A DNA stretch of 64,000 nucleotides from Ramlibacter sp. (GTDB lineage: Bacteria > Pseudomonadota > Gammaproteobacteria > Burkholderiales > Burkholderiaceae_C): positions 1 through 64,000 of the forward strand of contig JAUYOG010000066.1 in assembly GCA_030695945.1 (NCBI GenBank), in the 5' to 3' direction. Under the pieces are notes generated by a model that was given only the letters and a program-made list of their open reading frames with translations, had not been told where the DNA came from and did no database searches. Positions 8,665-17,697 of the stretch are shown here, piece after piece; position 1 is the stretch's first letter, and the number at the start of each line of letters is the position of its first letter. The position numbers and the translations under genes are program-made.

Positions 8665-9924
8665 ATGAGGTTGAAGGGGCATTTCAAGATTGCAGCCGCG
8701 CTGGCGGCCACGGCGCTGCTCGCGAACCCGGCCGGCGCGCAGTCCGCAGTGGTCACGGTGCCGGGCATGCCCGGCGTGCCCGATCCCGACAACCTGTACA
8801 GCGAAACGGTGGCCGGCAAGCTCTCGCCCGCCGTCGCGGGCGCTTTGGAGCGCATCTATGTTCCCAATCGAGCAGCCAACAGCGTGTCGGTCATCGACCC
8901 CGCCACGCTCAAGGTCGTGGACTCGTTCAAGGTGGGCATCCACCCGCAGCACATCACGCCGTCCTGGGACCTGAAGATGCTGTGGGTCTCCAACAACGCC
9001 GAAGGCCGCACCGACGGCAGCATGACGCCCATTGACCCGAAGACCGGCAAGCCCGGTGCGTCGATTCCCATCGACGACCCGTACAACCTGTACTGGTCGC
9101 CGGACGGCCGCCATGCCATCGTCGTCGCCGAGGCGTACAAGCGCCTGGACTTTCGTGACGCGAGGACGCTGAAGCTGGACTTCTCGATCCCGACGCCGGA
9201 TTGCGACGGCATCAACCATGCCGACTTTTCGATCGACGGGCGCTACGCGCTGTTCACCTGCGAGTTCGGCGCGGGCCTCACGAAGATCGACCTCGTCAGC
9301 CGCAAAGTGGTGGGCACGATCAAGCTCTCCGCCTACTTCGATCGACCCGAGGTGCTCGCGATGCTGGCCAAGCCAGGCTGGAAACCGCGGCGTCTGCTGG
9401 ACCCGGTCAAGCCTCGTTCCACCGTGATCGCGCGGCCGGCGATGCCGCAGGACGTGCGCGTGTCGCCCAACGGCAAGCGCTTCTACGTGGCCGACATGAT
9501 GTCCGACGGCGTCCACGTCGTGGACCTCGAGTCATTTCGGCAGCTCGCCTTCATTCCCACCGGCGTGGGCGCGCATGGCCTCTATCCCAGCCGAGACGGC
9601 AAGAGCCTCTACGTGGCCAACCGCGGCAGCAACCGCATCAGCGGCCAGCCGCGCGGCAGCGGCAGCGTGTCGGTGATCGACTTCGCGACGGAAAAGATCG
9701 TCGCCACCTGGCCCATCCCCGGCGGCGGCAGCCCCGACATGGGCAACGTCACCGCCGACGGCAAGCACCTGTGGCTGTCGGGCCGCTATGACAACGTGGT
9801 CTACCGCATCGACACCACCGACGGTAGCGTCGTGAGCGTCAAGGTCGGCCAGGAGCCCCACGGCCTCACGGTGTGGCCGCAACCCGGCCGCTACTCGCTG
9901 GGGCACACGGGCAACCTGCGCTGA
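8665..9924 (+). CDS. YncE-like periplasmic beta-propeller protein
   Basis: A 419-residue secreted protein (signal peptide ending near ANPAGAQ) built from repeated propeller blades, visible as IYVPNRAANSVSVIDPATL, LWVSNNAEG, RFYVADMMSDGVHVVD and LYVANRGSN. The repeats RVSPNGKRFYVAD and YPSRDGKSLYVAN are the usual YVTN-type units of YncE and surface-layer propellers. Such proteins often bind ligands or DNA in the periplasm or accompany redox enzymes. It is coupled to the secreted creatininase-family gene with no gap (TGA-ATG), which suggests that both work together outside the cytoplasm. Confidence 0.85.
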   Translation: MRLKGHFKIAAALAATALLANPAGAQSAVVTVPGMPGVPDPDNLYSETVAGKLSPAVAGALERIYVPNRAANSVSVIDPATLKVVDSFKVGIHPQHITPSWDLKMLWVSNNAEGRTDGSMTPIDPKTGKPGASIPIDDPYNLYWSPDGRHAIVVAEAYKRLDFRDARTLKLDFSIPTPDCDGINHADFSIDGRYALFTCEFGAGLTKIDLVSRKVVGTIKLSAYFDRPEVLAMLAKPGWKPRRLLDPVKPRSTVIARPAMPQDVRVSPNGKRFYVADMMSDGVHVVDLESFRQLAFIPTGVGAHGLYPSRDGKSLYVANRGSNRISGQPRGSGSVSVIDFATEKIVATWPIPGGGSPDMGNVTADGKHLWLSGRYDNVVYRIDTTDGSVVSVKVGQEPHGLTVWPQPGRYSLGHTGNLR

Positions 9925-9934
9925 CCGCGCGGGT

Positions 9935-10297
9935 TCAGTCCGCGAGCATGCCGGCCGCCCGGCCCGTCATCTCGCGACACGCCTGGGCGCAGCGGCGGCA
10001 GGCTTCGGCGCACTGCTGGCAGTGGTCCATGTCGTGCCGGGCGCATTCCAGCCCGCAGGCCTCGCAGACTTCCGCGCACAGCCGGCAGGCGGCGGCGGAG
10101 TAGTCGCTGCCGCCGGACATGAATGCGATGGCCAGCTGGCAGGCCTGCGCGCAATCCGTGTCCAGCCCGATGCAGCGCACCATGGCCTTGACGTCGGGCT
10201 CCTGCAGGCAGGCGGCCGCGCAATGGTTGCAGGCGACGGCGCAGGCGTGGCAGGCGGCGATGCAGTCCTGGTATTCCTCGTATTTCTCGTGCGACAT
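9935..10297 (-). CDS. Four-helix-bundle copper-storage protein (Csp family)
   Basis: A 120-residue Cys-rich protein with 19 cysteines, mostly as CxxxC and CxxC pairs along helices (CIAACHACAVACNHCAAAC, CRRCAQAC). This matches the Csp copper-storage family that packs Cu(I) in the core of a four-helix bundle. No signal peptide is visible, so it resembles the cytosolic Csp3 type. The SD GGAGAACC precedes the ATG. It stands next to the copper ATPase operon and serves as a cytosolic copper sink, by family knowledge. Confidence 0.9.
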   Translation of the reverse strand: MSHEKYEEYQDCIAACHACAVACNHCAAACLQEPDVKAMVRCIGLDTDCAQACQLAIAFMSGGSDYSAAACRLCAEVCEACGLECARHDMDHCQQCAEACRRCAQACREMTGRAAGMLAD

Positions 10298-10415
10298 GGA
10301 TGGTTCTCCGGTTGAGCTGAGTGGGTGGCGTTCAATCAGTCTAGGCCGGTGCTGCCGCCATGTGGGCCGGCTTGGAGTGAATTACGGTTGAAGCGGGCGG
10401 TTACCCCACCGGGGC

Positions 10416-12590
10416 TCAGCGGTCGGAGCGCAGCCTCAAGGCGTTGAAGATCACCGATGCCGAGCTCAGGCTCATGGCCAACGCCGCGACCATGGGCGAC
10501 TGCAGCCAGCCGGTGAACGGGTACAGCACGCCGGCCGCCAGCGGCACGCCGAGCGCGTTGTACACGAAAGCGAAACCAAGGTTCTGCTTCATGTTGGCCA
10601 CCGTGGCTTCCGACAGCCCGCGCGCGGTCGCGATGCCGCGCAGGTCGCCCTTGACCAGTGTGAGCTGCGCGCTGTTCATCGCCACGTCGGTGCCGGTCCC
10701 CATGGCGATGCCGACATCGGCACGCGCCAGGGCGGGCGCGTCGTTGATGCCGTCGCCGGCCATCGCCACCACGCGGCCTTCCTTCTGCAGGCGCTCGACC
10801 AGCAGCAGCTTGTCCTGCGGCTTCACCTCGCCATGGACCTCATCGATGCCCAGGCGCTGCGCGACGGAGCGTGCCGTGGTGAGCCCGTCGCCGGTGGCCA
10901 TCACCACGCGCAGGCCGGCCTCGCGCAAGGTGGCCAGCGCGGCCGGCGTCGTGGCCTTCACCGGGTCGGACACGGCCAGCAGCCCGAGCAGCCGACCGGC
11001 CCCGGCGAGATGCATGACGCTCGCGCCCTGGCCGCGAAGTCCTTCGGCTTGCGCCGCCAGCGGCGTAACGTCCACGCCCAGCTGCTCCATCAACGCGGTG
11101 TTGCCCAGGCCCAGGGCCCGGCCTTCCACGACACCGCGCACGCCGATGCCCGACGCCGAGTCGAACTCGGAGGCGGTCGCCAGGGACAAGCCGCGCTCGC
11201 GCGCCGCGGCGACGATCGCCGCCGCCAGCGGATGCTCGCTGCCCTGGTCCAGGCTGGCGGCCAGCCGCAGCACTTCGTCTTCGGTGATACCCGGGGCGGG
11301 AACTGCGCGCTCGTAAGCGGGCCGGCCCTCCGTCAAAGTGCCCGTCTTGTCCACGATGAGCGTATCCACGCGCCGCAGGTTCTCGATGGCGGCGGCGTCG
11401 CGAAACAGCACGCCGTGCGTTGCGCCCCGGCCCGTTGCCACCATGATGGACATCGGCGTTGCGAGGCCCAACGCGCACGGGCAGGCGATGATCAATACCG
11501 CCACCGCGTTGATCAACGCATAGACCCAGCTCGGCTGCGGCCCGAACAGGCCCCAGGCAAAAAACGTCGCCAGTGCGATGGCCACCACGCCCATGACGAA
11601 ATACCCGGCGACGACGTCGGCCATGCGCTGCATGGGCGCGCGCGAACGCTGCGCCATCGCCACCATCTGCACGATCTGCGACAGCACGGTGGCCGAACCC
11701 ACGCGCTCCGACCGCATCACGAGCGCGCCGCTGGTGTTGATGGTCGCCCCGATCAACTTGTCGCCGGGGCGCTTGGTGACGGGCAAGGGCTCGCCGGTGA
11801 GCATCGATTCGTCCAGCGCACTCTGGCCTTCGACCACCACGCCGTCGACGGGCACCTTTTCGCCGGGCCGCACCCGCAGCATGTCACCCACGTGCACATG
11901 CGCGAGGGGAACGTCCTCCTCCGTACCGTCGGCACCGATGCGCCGGGCTGTCTTGGGCGCGAGGCCCAGCAGCGATTTGATCGCGGCGGAAGTCTGGGAT
12001 CGCGCCTTCAGCTCGAGCAGCTGGCCCAGCAGGGTCAGCGAAATGATGACGGCGGCGGCCTCGAAGTACACCGACACCCGGCCCATCGATGCGAAGGATG
12101 CGGGAAAGACCTGGGGGGCGACGGTCGCGACGGTGCTGTAGGCGAATGCCGCGCCGGTGCCCAGGCTGATCAGCGTCCACATGTTGGGGCTGCGGTGGAC
12201 GATCGATTGCGCACCGCGAACAAAGAACGGCCAGCCCGCCCACAGGATCACCGGGAGCGTCAGCACCAGCTCGATCCAGCTCTGCGTGCGCATGTCGAAC
12301 CAGCCGAGACGGTGGCCGAACATCGCAAGGAGGGTGGCCACGATTGTCAGGGGCAGCGTCCACCAGAAGCGCCGGCGGAAGTCGGTCAACTCGGGGTCTT
12401 CGCCTTCGTCCAGCGAAGGCATCACCGGTTCCAGCGTCATGCCGCACTTGGGGCAGCTGCCGGGATGGTCCTGCCGCACTTCGGGGTGCATGGGGCAGGT
12501 GTAGATGGTGCCGGCGGGTGCCGGAACGGGCGGCGGCTCTGCGGCAGGCTTCGCGCGGTGATGGCCGTGCTGGTGCGTGACTTGATCCAT
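10416..12590 (-). CDS. copA: Copper-exporting P1B-type ATPase
   Basis: A 724-residue heavy-metal ATPase. The N-terminal tail is His-rich and carries a heavy-metal-binding domain (YTCPMHPEV with C32, then C46 and C49 in [11 protein letters not shown]) instead of an HMA domain. Core motifs are TGE (265-267), the metal-selective CPC (370-372), the phosphorylated D414 in DKTGTLT, SEHP (451-454) and GDGIND (612-617). It pumps copper from the cytoplasm to the periplasm. I start at the ATG at 12590, preceded by GGAAAG, because the longer frame upstream has no support. It lies 28 bp behind the sensor kinase gene in the operon DUF411-RR-HK-ATPase. Confidence 0.92.
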   Translation of the reverse strand: MDQVTHQHGHHRAKPAAEPPPVPAPAGTIYTCPMHPEVRQDHPGSCPKCGMTLEPVMPSLDEGEDPELTDFRRRFWWTLPLTIVATLLAMFGHRLGWFDMRTQSWIELVLTLPVILWAGWPFFVRGAQSIVHRSPNMWTLISLGTGAAFAYSTVATVAPQVFPASFASMGRVSVYFEAAAVIISLTLLGQLLELKARSQTSAAIKSLLGLAPKTARRIGADGTEEDVPLAHVHVGDMLRVRPGEKVPVDGVVVEGQSALDESMLTGEPLPVTKRPGDKLIGATINTSGALVMRSERVGSATVLSQIVQMVAMAQRSRAPMQRMADVVAGYFVMGVVAIALATFFAWGLFGPQPSWVYALINAVAVLIIACPCALGLATPMSIMVATGRGATHGVLFRDAAAIENLRRVDTLIVDKTGTLTEGRPAYERAVPAPGITEDEVLRLAASLDQGSEHPLAAAIVAAARERGLSLATASEFDSASGIGVRGVVEGRALGLGNTALMEQLGVDVTPLAAQAEGLRGQGASVMHLAGAGRLLGLLAVSDPVKATTPAALATLREAGLRVVMATGDGLTTARSVAQRLGIDEVHGEVKPQDKLLLVERLQKEGRVVAMAGDGINDAPALARADVGIAMGTGTDVAMNSAQLTLVKGDLRGIATARGLSEATVANMKQNLGFAFVYNALGVPLAAGVLYPFTGWLQSPMVAALAMSLSSASVIFNALRLRSDR

Positions 12591-12618
12591 GGTGCTGCTT
12601 TCCGGCTGCACCCGCATG

Positions 12619-14028
12619 TTACGCCGGCAAGGCGAGCGTGAAAGTCGTCTTCCCGGCCCCGCTTCGAACGCTGACTTCACCGCGATGTGCATGCGCGATG
12701 GAGCGCACGATGGCCAGGCCGAGGCCGCTGCCGCCTTCGACCCGCGATCGCGCCGGGTCGGCCCGGTAGAAGCGCGCGAAGATGCGGTCCAGGTGGGCGG
12801 GCGCGATGCCGTCGCCCTGGTTCGTGACCGCCAGGACAGTCTGGCCGCCTTCGGACGCGAGCTCGACGTCGACGGTGGAATCGGGATACGCGTGCCGGAT
12901 GGCGTTGGAAACGAGATTGGTGATGGCGCGTTGGACCAGGAGCCGGTCGGCGCGAAACGGCGGCGCCTCGCCGGTCACCCGCAGTTTCACCCCCTTCTCG
13001 TCAGCGGCGAGCGACAGGTAGTCGGCCACGCGCTCCGCCTCGCGCACCAGGTCGACCGTTTCCGGCTGGAGTGGGACGGCATCGTGTTCCGCGCGCGCGA
13101 TGAAGAGCATGTCGCTGATGAGGGCCGACAGGCGCTCGAGTTCCTCGACGTTGCCCTCCAGGACCTCCCGCAACTCGTCCACGCTGCGGGTTTGCGAGAG
13201 CGCAACCTGCGTTCGGCCCAGCAGCGTCGCCACCGGGGTGCGCATCTCGTGGGCCAGGTCGCCCGAGAAATCCTCGAGCTTCCGGTAGCCTTCGTCGATG
13301 CGGTCGAGCATGCCGTTGAACTCGGTGGCCATGTCGGCCAGCTCAGGCGGCAGGTGCGCGGTCGCCAGCCGCCGGTTGAGCGAGCGCGTGCCGATGGATG
13401 CCGCCAGCCGGTTGAAGCTTCGCAACGGGGCCAGGCCCGTGCGCGCGATCACACCCGCGCCGGCAGCGACGATGAGCAGGAGCAGCGGCAGGGCGAACAG
13501 TGTCGCCTTCACGAATCCGTCGAGCAATACCGCATCGCGGCGGCGATCCACGGAGAGATAGAAGCGCACCTGCTGGCCACCCGCAAGGGCCGTGGTGCCG
13601 TGAATCCCGCTGAAGCGCGTTCCGGCGGGTGTGACCCATGTGTGCATCGTGTCCGGCGGCGCCGCCGCATGGTTGATGACCGTGACCGCTTGCACCGCGA
13701 CCTCGGAGAAGCGGGCCAGCACCTGGCCCGAATCCGGGTCTGCCAACGCGAGGTGAAGGTCGTCGTGCCCGTAGAACAAGTGGGTGAACCGGCCTTTCGA
13801 TTGCTCGGCCATTTCCGCGGAGTCGAACGTGGACAGGATGTGTTGGAGCAGTTCACGGCGCCCCGCGATCTCCTGCGCGGAGCGCTGGTCCAGCTGCCGC
13901 AGCAAGGCCCAGTAGCCAACTGCGACCGCCCCGCCCGCGACGACGAGGCCGAACAATGCGCTGGCGAGCGCGATCCTCAGCGCCAGCGACAGCCGGGCGC
14001 GCGAGATCGGCGCGCGGTCGCTGGTCAT
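12619..14028 (-). CDS. copS: Heavy-metal sensor histidine kinase (CopS/CusS type)
   Basis: A 469-residue kinase with two membrane helices (about 14-43 and 175-196) enclosing a periplasmic sensor of about 130 residues, a HAMP linker, the H-box [19 protein letters not shown] with His260, and an ATPase domain ending with [19 protein letters not shown]. This is the CusS/CopS/CzcS family layout for periplasmic Cu or Ag sensing. It overlaps the response regulator by 4 bp and is followed by the copper ATPase gene, which makes copper the likely signal. The choice between CopS and CusS naming is arbitrary. Confidence 0.88.
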   Translation of the reverse strand: MTSDRAPISRARLSLALRIALASALFGLVVAGGAVAVGYWALLRQLDQRSAQEIAGRRELLQHILSTFDSAEMAEQSKGRFTHLFYGHDDLHLALADPDSGQVLARFSEVAVQAVTVINHAAAPPDTMHTWVTPAGTRFSGIHGTTALAGGQQVRFYLSVDRRRDAVLLDGFVKATLFALPLLLLIVAAGAGVIARTGLAPLRSFNRLAASIGTRSLNRRLATAHLPPELADMATEFNGMLDRIDEGYRKLEDFSGDLAHEMRTPVATLLGRTQVALSQTRSVDELREVLEGNVEELERLSALISDMLFIARAEHDAVPLQPETVDLVREAERVADYLSLAADEKGVKLRVTGEAPPFRADRLLVQRAITNLVSNAIRHAYPDSTVDVELASEGGQTVLAVTNQGDGIAPAHLDRIFARFYRADPARSRVEGGSGLGLAIVRSIAHAHRGEVSVRSGAGKTTFTLALPA

Positions 14029-14705
14029 GCGGGCGGCCGGTGCTCCAGCACGTAGCCGACGCCGCGCACCGTGTGGATCAACTTCCGCGGGAACGGATCA
14101 TCCACCTTCGCGCGCAGCCGCCTCATGGCGACTTCGACCACGTTGCTGTCCGAATCGAAGTGGATGTCCCACACCAGCGAGGCAATCTGCGTGCGCGAAA
14201 GTACTTGCCCCGTCCGCTGCGCCAGGAGCGTGAGCAGGGCAAACTCCTTGGCGGTCAGGTCGATCCTGCGGCCCTCCCGCGTGGCCCGGTGGCGCACGGG
14301 ATCGAGCTCCAGGTCGGCCACGTGCATCACCGGCTCCGTCGCCGGCGGCTGGCCGCGCTTGAGCAGCGCGCGCACGCGTGCCAGCAGCTCGGGAAACTGG
14401 AAGGGCTTCACGAGGTAGTCATCCGCGCCGAGGTCGAAGCCGCGCAGCTTGTCGTCGGTCTTGCCGCGCGCCGTCAGCATCAGCACCGGTGTCTGTTTCG
14501 ACGTCCTCAGCGCCGTCAGCACCGCGAAGCCGTCGATGCCCGGCAGCATGACGTCCAGGATCACGAGGTCGTGGTTTCCGTTGATTGCCGCGTGCAGGCC
14601 GTCGGTGCCATCGAGCGCGGCCTCCACGGTGTAGCCGCTCTCGGCGAGGCCCTGGCAAAGGTATTGCGCCGCCTTGGGTTCGTCCTCGATGACCAGTATT
14701 TTCAA
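14025..14705 (-). CDS. copR: OmpR-family response regulator (CopR/CusR type)
   Basis: A 226-residue regulator with a receiver (Asp51 in LVILDVMLPGIDGFAV, Lys in LVKPFQFPELLARV) and a winged-helix DNA-binding domain (RRIDLTAKEFALLTLL, ending [14 protein letters not shown]). It is the heavy-metal response regulator type (CopR/CusR/IrlR). The stop overlaps the kinase start by 4 bp. A palindromic CopR-like box lies at 15290-15305, between this operon and the divergent small-protein genes, and is its probable binding site. Confidence 0.9.
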   Translation of the reverse strand: MKILVIEDEPKAAQYLCQGLAESGYTVEAALDGTDGLHAAINGNHDLVILDVMLPGIDGFAVLTALRTSKQTPVLMLTARGKTDDKLRGFDLGADDYLVKPFQFPELLARVRALLKRGQPPATEPVMHVADLELDPVRHRATREGRRIDLTAKEFALLTLLAQRTGQVLSRTQIASLVWDIHFDSDSNVVEVAMRRLRAKVDDPFPRKLIHTVRGVGYVLEHRPPA

Positions 14706-14716
14706 GGAGCGCCGCG

Positions 14717-15196
14717 CTATGAAGCGTTGCCTTCGTACTTCTGGTAGACCGTCGAGCTGCCGTTCTTCGCGATCAGCATCACGCTATAAGGGTTCTTCTT
14801 GCCGTTGTACGCGGGCGTGTCCATTCCAGGAGAACCGATGGGCATGCCGGGTGCCGAGAGGCCGATGGCGGAAGGCTTTTCCTTCAACAGGCGCTTTACG
14901 TCGCGTGCCGGCACATGGCCTTCGATCGCATACCCGCCGACCAGGGCGGTGTGGCAGGACGCCATGTTCTGGGGAATGCCCAGGCGGGCGCGGGCGGCGT
15001 TGGTGCCGCCGAGGTTCACGAACACCTTGAATCCGTTGGCTTCCATGTGCTTGATCCAGTCCCCGCAGCAACCGCAGGTGGGTTCCTTCCAGACCTGGAC
15101 TTCAATGGGGGGGGCGCCGTGGGCCAGCCGCGCCAGGGGCAGCAGCGCGAGGGCCATCAGCAATTCGCGGCGGGATGTGGATGAGTTGCTTTTCAT
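14717..15196 (-). CDS. DUF411 metal-binding periplasmic protein
   Basis: A 159-residue protein of the DUF411 (CopG-like) family, common in copper and silver resistance loci. It has a Tat- or Sec-type signal peptide (TSRRELLMALALLPLARLAHG) and the signature VWKEPTCGCCGDWIKHMEANG with a CxCC metal-binding motif, then a Cys in MASCHTALVGGYAIEGHVPA. It likely acts in periplasmic copper handling. The start at 15196 matches the signal peptide. The longer upstream frame covers the promoter region. It is first in the operon DUF411-copR-copS-copA, 11 bp ahead of the regulator. Confidence 0.87.
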   Translation of the reverse strand: MKSNSSTSRRELLMALALLPLARLAHGAPPIEVQVWKEPTCGCCGDWIKHMEANGFKVFVNLGGTNAARARLGIPQNMASCHTALVGGYAIEGHVPARDVKRLLKEKPSAIGLSAPGMPIGSPGMDTPAYNGKKNPYSVMLIAKNGSSTVYQKYEGNAS

Positions 15197-15289
15197 AGGG
15201 GGCTCGGTGAACACGTTGGTTTGATTGAAAACGACTTCGGGTGCCCCGGGATTGATGTTCGTCAACCGCAGCCGGGGCGCCGGCCGTGG

Positions 15290-15305
15290 ATGACGAATTT
15301 GTAAT
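15290..15305. promoter_or_regulatory. CopR/CusR-like operator box
   Basis: The sequence ATGACGAATTTGTAAT is an imperfect palindrome (12 of 16 positions symmetric) and resembles the boxes bound by CopR/CusR/CzcR regulators, which share a TGACA-AATTTGT-AT pattern. It sits in the 220-bp region between the DUF411-copRS-copA operon and the divergent small metal-protein genes, so one site could serve both directions. A possible plus-strand -10 (TAGAGT, 15339-15344) follows downstream. I saw nothing else distinctive in 15197-15416. Confidence 0.45.
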
Positions 15306-15416
15306 CTGGCGGTCAGGCCGGTGTGGGGCCGTGCTGCATAGAGTGAAAGCATGGTGCAAAGGTTGCATCCGGCCGGCCCGAAAAGCCGGCAATCGCAACG
15401 AGTCCAGGAGTCCATC

Positions 15417-15728
15417 ATGTCAGCACGCAACATTTCCCTCGTGATCGCATTCGCCGCCTTGGCGATGCCGGTCGGCTATGCCGCGGGCGAAGTCGATCAG
15501 AAGCCGGCCGAACCGGCCGCCGCCGCACCCATGCAGATGCCGATGCCAATGCCCATGACGGGCTGCGGCAAGATGGCCCGGCACGACCACGGCGCGGAAA
15601 GAGGCACGCCGGCGGCCATGCCGCACGGATGCGGCGCGATGCAAGCGCCCGCCGCGGACAAAGCGAGCCCCAGGGCGAAGGCGAAGAAGATCGGGCATGA
15701 CCATGCGCGGACCCACAAGCTGATGTGA
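15417..15728 (+). CDS. Small Met/His-rich periplasmic protein, copper-associated
   Basis: A 103-residue protein with a signal peptide (SLVIAFAALAMPVGYAAG). The mature part is rich in Met, His and Cys: MQMPMPMPMTGCGKM, then ARHDHG, MPHGCGAM and GHDHARTHKLM. These are typical soft-metal ligands, so copper or silver binding in the periplasm is a fair inference. CAGGAG lies seven bases ahead of the ATG. It opens a plus-strand trio of small envelope proteins divergent from the copper ATPase operon. I do not recognise a named family. Confidence 0.7.
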   Translation: MSARNISLVIAFAALAMPVGYAAGEVDQKPAEPAAAAPMQMPMPMPMTGCGKMARHDHGAERGTPAAMPHGCGAMQAPAADKASPRAKAKKIGHDHARTHKLM

Positions 15729-15730
15729 CC

Positions 15731-15958
15731 ATGAAACCCGTTCTCCGTTGCGCCACACGCCAACGGGGCGGCGCATCGACATGGGTTTTCGCCGGTTTTG
15801 CGGCGGCGGCCCTGTTTTTCCTGCTGACCGAGCATCGCATCTGCCTGCTGTCGGGATGGCTGAGCACCCGCTTCGGCGAGCAATGGAAGCGCCACGCGGC
15901 AAGCACGCCGCGGTTCGTTCCGGACTTCAAGGGGAATGGCAATTTCTCAAGGAGCTGA
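15731..15958 (+). CDS. Small membrane protein, DUF2933-like
   Basis: A 75-residue protein with one hydrophobic segment (TWVFAGFAAAALFFLLTEHR). The text FLLTEHRICLLSGWL resembles DUF2933 proteins (LLTEHRxHLxG), small single-span proteins often found in copper resistance loci, but the C-terminal part differs. The ATG lies 2 bp behind the stop of the preceding small Met-rich protein, so both are co-transcribed. The function is unknown. Confidence 0.6.
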   Translation: MKPVLRCATRQRGGASTWVFAGFAAAALFFLLTEHRICLLSGWLSTRFGEQWKRHAASTPRFVPDFKGNGNFSRS

Positions 15959-15960
15959 TC

Positions 15961-16236
15961 ATGGAACTCTCACTCAGCCGTTACGCCTGGAAGTGCGTTC
16001 TCGGCGCCGAAGTGGCGTATGTGCTCTGCGTGCTGGGCGGATTCCTGCCCATGCGGACCGCCGCCGCCATCGAGCTTCATCACAGACTCTTCGAGACGCT
16101 GCCCGGGTTCACCTGGATCAGCATTCCCAGCTTCCTGCTGGGCGCGGCCTACATGTTCGTCTTGGCGTGGATCTTCGGCGCCTACATCGTCTGGATGTTC
16201 AACACCAGCTTGGTCTCCGGCGGTGGCACGCGATAA
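15961..16236 (+). CDS. Small two-span membrane protein (DUF5676-like)
   Basis: A 91-residue protein with two hydrophobic spans (about 15-32 and 52-80, SFLLGAAYMFVLAWIFGAYIVW). Its size, the ELHHRLFETLPGF segment between the spans and the WMFN end resemble DUF5676-type proteins that accompany metal resistance genes. A clear ribosome-binding site (AAGGAG) precedes the ATG, which follows the previous stop by 2 bp. Third gene of the small-protein operon. The family assignment is tentative. Confidence 0.6.
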   Translation: MELSLSRYAWKCVLGAEVAYVLCVLGGFLPMRTAAAIELHHRLFETLPGFTWISIPSFLLGAAYMFVLAWIFGAYIVWMFNTSLVSGGGTR

Positions 16237-16287
16237 GCGGCGCAGCGCCAATCGGGGGGTAACACTTCGGCAGTGCCGCCGCATGCA

Positions 16288-16329
16288 TTGATGCGCGTCA
16301 AGCGCCGCTGCCGGGTAACCGCCTAGAGT
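16288..16329 (+). promoter_or_regulatory. Candidate FNR/Anr-like site and promoter for the Met-rich lipoprotein gene
   Basis: TTGATGCGCGTCAA (16288-16301) matches the FNR/Anr consensus TTGAT-N4-ATCAA with one mismatch. A plausible -10 hexamer TAGAGT lies at 16324-16329. If transcription starts at about 16336, the site is centred near -41.5, the class II activator position. No FNR/Anr gene is in the window, and a GC-rich chance match is possible. Confidence 0.3.
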
Positions 16330-16366
16330 GGGCCAGCGTCCTTCCAGGCGTCATCCCAGGAGTCCT

Positions 16367-17269
16367 ATGCCGATACCCTCTCTTATCCGATGGGGCGCAG
16401 CCGCGTCGTTCGCCTTGCTCCTGATCACGGCGTGCGGTGGGGGCGGCGGTGGCGGGAGCGGCGAGCCGCTTGCGGGCGCCGGCTCCATCAGCGGATCGGT
16501 CACCAAGGGTCCGGTGGCCAACGCCACCGTCGTGGCCTATGGCATCGCCGGCGGCACCATGGGCGCGCAGCTGGGATCGGCCACCACCGATGCGCGCGGC
16601 AGCTTCACCTTGACCGTGGGCGCCCATGCCGGGCCCGTCATGCTGCGTGTCAATGGCGGCAGCTACAAGGATGAAGCCACCGGCACCGCCATGGCAATGG
16701 GCCCCGGCGACGTCATGACGGCCGTGATGCCGGGCATGGTGCCCGGCGCCAACGTCAGCGGCATCCAGGTTACGCCGCTCACGTCGATGGCGCAGGCCCG
16801 TGCACAATTCATGGCCGGTGGGATGACGGCAGCCAACATCGCAGCCGCGAATGCAGCCATGGGAAATTACTTCATGGTGAGCGACATCCTTCACGTGCAT
16901 CCCATGAATCCCCTTGCCCCGGGTTCGGGCGCTGGCGCCGGAGCCGATGCTAGAAACTATGGAATGACGCTGGCGGCCATGTCGCAGTACGCCAGGTCGC
17001 TCGACATGCCGTTCTCCTCGGCGATGGTGGCGCTGATGATGGGTGACGCCTCCGACGGAACGATGGACGGAATGTACGCCGGCAGCCGGATTGCCATGCC
17101 GATGGGAGGCATGATGGGGAGCGGGATGATGGCTTCGACCGCGGGCACCTCCGGGCTGTCGACGGCCATGGCGGAGTTCATGGCATCCGCAGCCAATATG
17201 TCAGGGCTGGCGCCGGCCGACATGGCGGCGCTCATGCAGAGGCTCGCCGGTTCCACCGGGGCGGTCTGA
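16367..17269 (+). CDS. Met-rich surface lipoprotein in the copper island
   Basis: A 300-residue predicted lipoprotein: signal peptide with lipobox LLITAC (Cys23) followed by a run of glycines. A carboxypeptidase-regulatory-like beta domain follows (SISGSVTKGPVANATVVAYG, residues about 40-105). The C-terminal half is extremely Met-rich, with clusters such as MPMGGMMGSGMMAS and TAMAMGPGDVMTAVMPGMV, plus HVHPMNP. Such clusters suit Cu(I) or Ag(I) binding at the envelope. The lipobox start is fixed by the ATG at 16367 behind CAGGAG. I do not recognise a characterised homologue. Copper binding is inferred from composition and neighbours. Confidence 0.75.
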   Translation: MPIPSLIRWGAAASFALLLITACGGGGGGGSGEPLAGAGSISGSVTKGPVANATVVAYGIAGGTMGAQLGSATTDARGSFTLTVGAHAGPVMLRVNGGSYKDEATGTAMAMGPGDVMTAVMPGMVPGANVSGIQVTPLTSMAQARAQFMAGGMTAANIAAANAAMGNYFMVSDILHVHPMNPLAPGSGAGAGADARNYGMTLAAMSQYARSLDMPFSSAMVALMMGDASDGTMDGMYAGSRIAMPMGGMMGSGMMASTAGTSGLSTAMAEFMASAANMSGLAPADMAALMQRLAGSTGAV

Positions 17270-17286
17270 CGCTTCGAATTCGCCCG

Positions 17287-17628
17287 CTATTTGGCGGGCT
17301 GGATCCCGGTGACGGTCAACTTGCCGCCGTCGTTGGTCGCGGTGAATTTCACCTTGTCGCCCACCTTGACCTTGTCCAGCATGGCACCGTCGGTGACGGG
17401 GTAAACCATCGTCATCGGAGGCATGTTCAGGGCCTTGATCTCGCCGTGCTTGATCGTCACCTTGCCATTGGCCTTGTCGACCTTGCGCACTTCGCCATCG
17501 GTGGCCGGCCCGGCGGTGTCGGCCTTTGCCTGGGCGTGCGTGTGGTCGTGCGCCGGCGCGGCCTGGCTCCACGCAGGGGACGCGCCGAGCGCGGCCAGGG
17601 TGGGCAAAAGGAACAGTAGCTTATTCAT
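17287..17628 (-). CDS. CusF-like periplasmic copper-binding protein (first copy)
   Basis: A 113-residue periplasmic protein with a signal peptide (ending SPAWSQA), a short His-rich linker (HDHTHAQ) and a CusF domain. The metal site is visible as H61 in TIKHGEIKAL and Met69, Met72, Met74 in NMPPMTMVYP. The tryptophan that caps Cu(I) in E. coli CusF is replaced by Met here, as in many CusF-like proteins. It lies 69 bp behind a second, shorter CusF copy and is the last gene of the copper operon. A GCCCGC...GCGGGC hairpin (17282-17299) overlaps its stop codon. Confidence 0.88.
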   Translation of the reverse strand: MNKLLFLLPTLAALGASPAWSQAAPAHDHTHAQAKADTAGPATDGEVRKVDKANGKVTIKHGEIKALNMPPMTMVYPVTDGAMLDKVKVGDKVKFTATNDGGKLTVTGIQPAK

Positions 17629-17697
17629 GGATCGAGGCCCTGATAGGGTGGAGGGTTGAATTTTCCAGTCGGGCGGCGTGGCCCGGCTTGACGTAAA

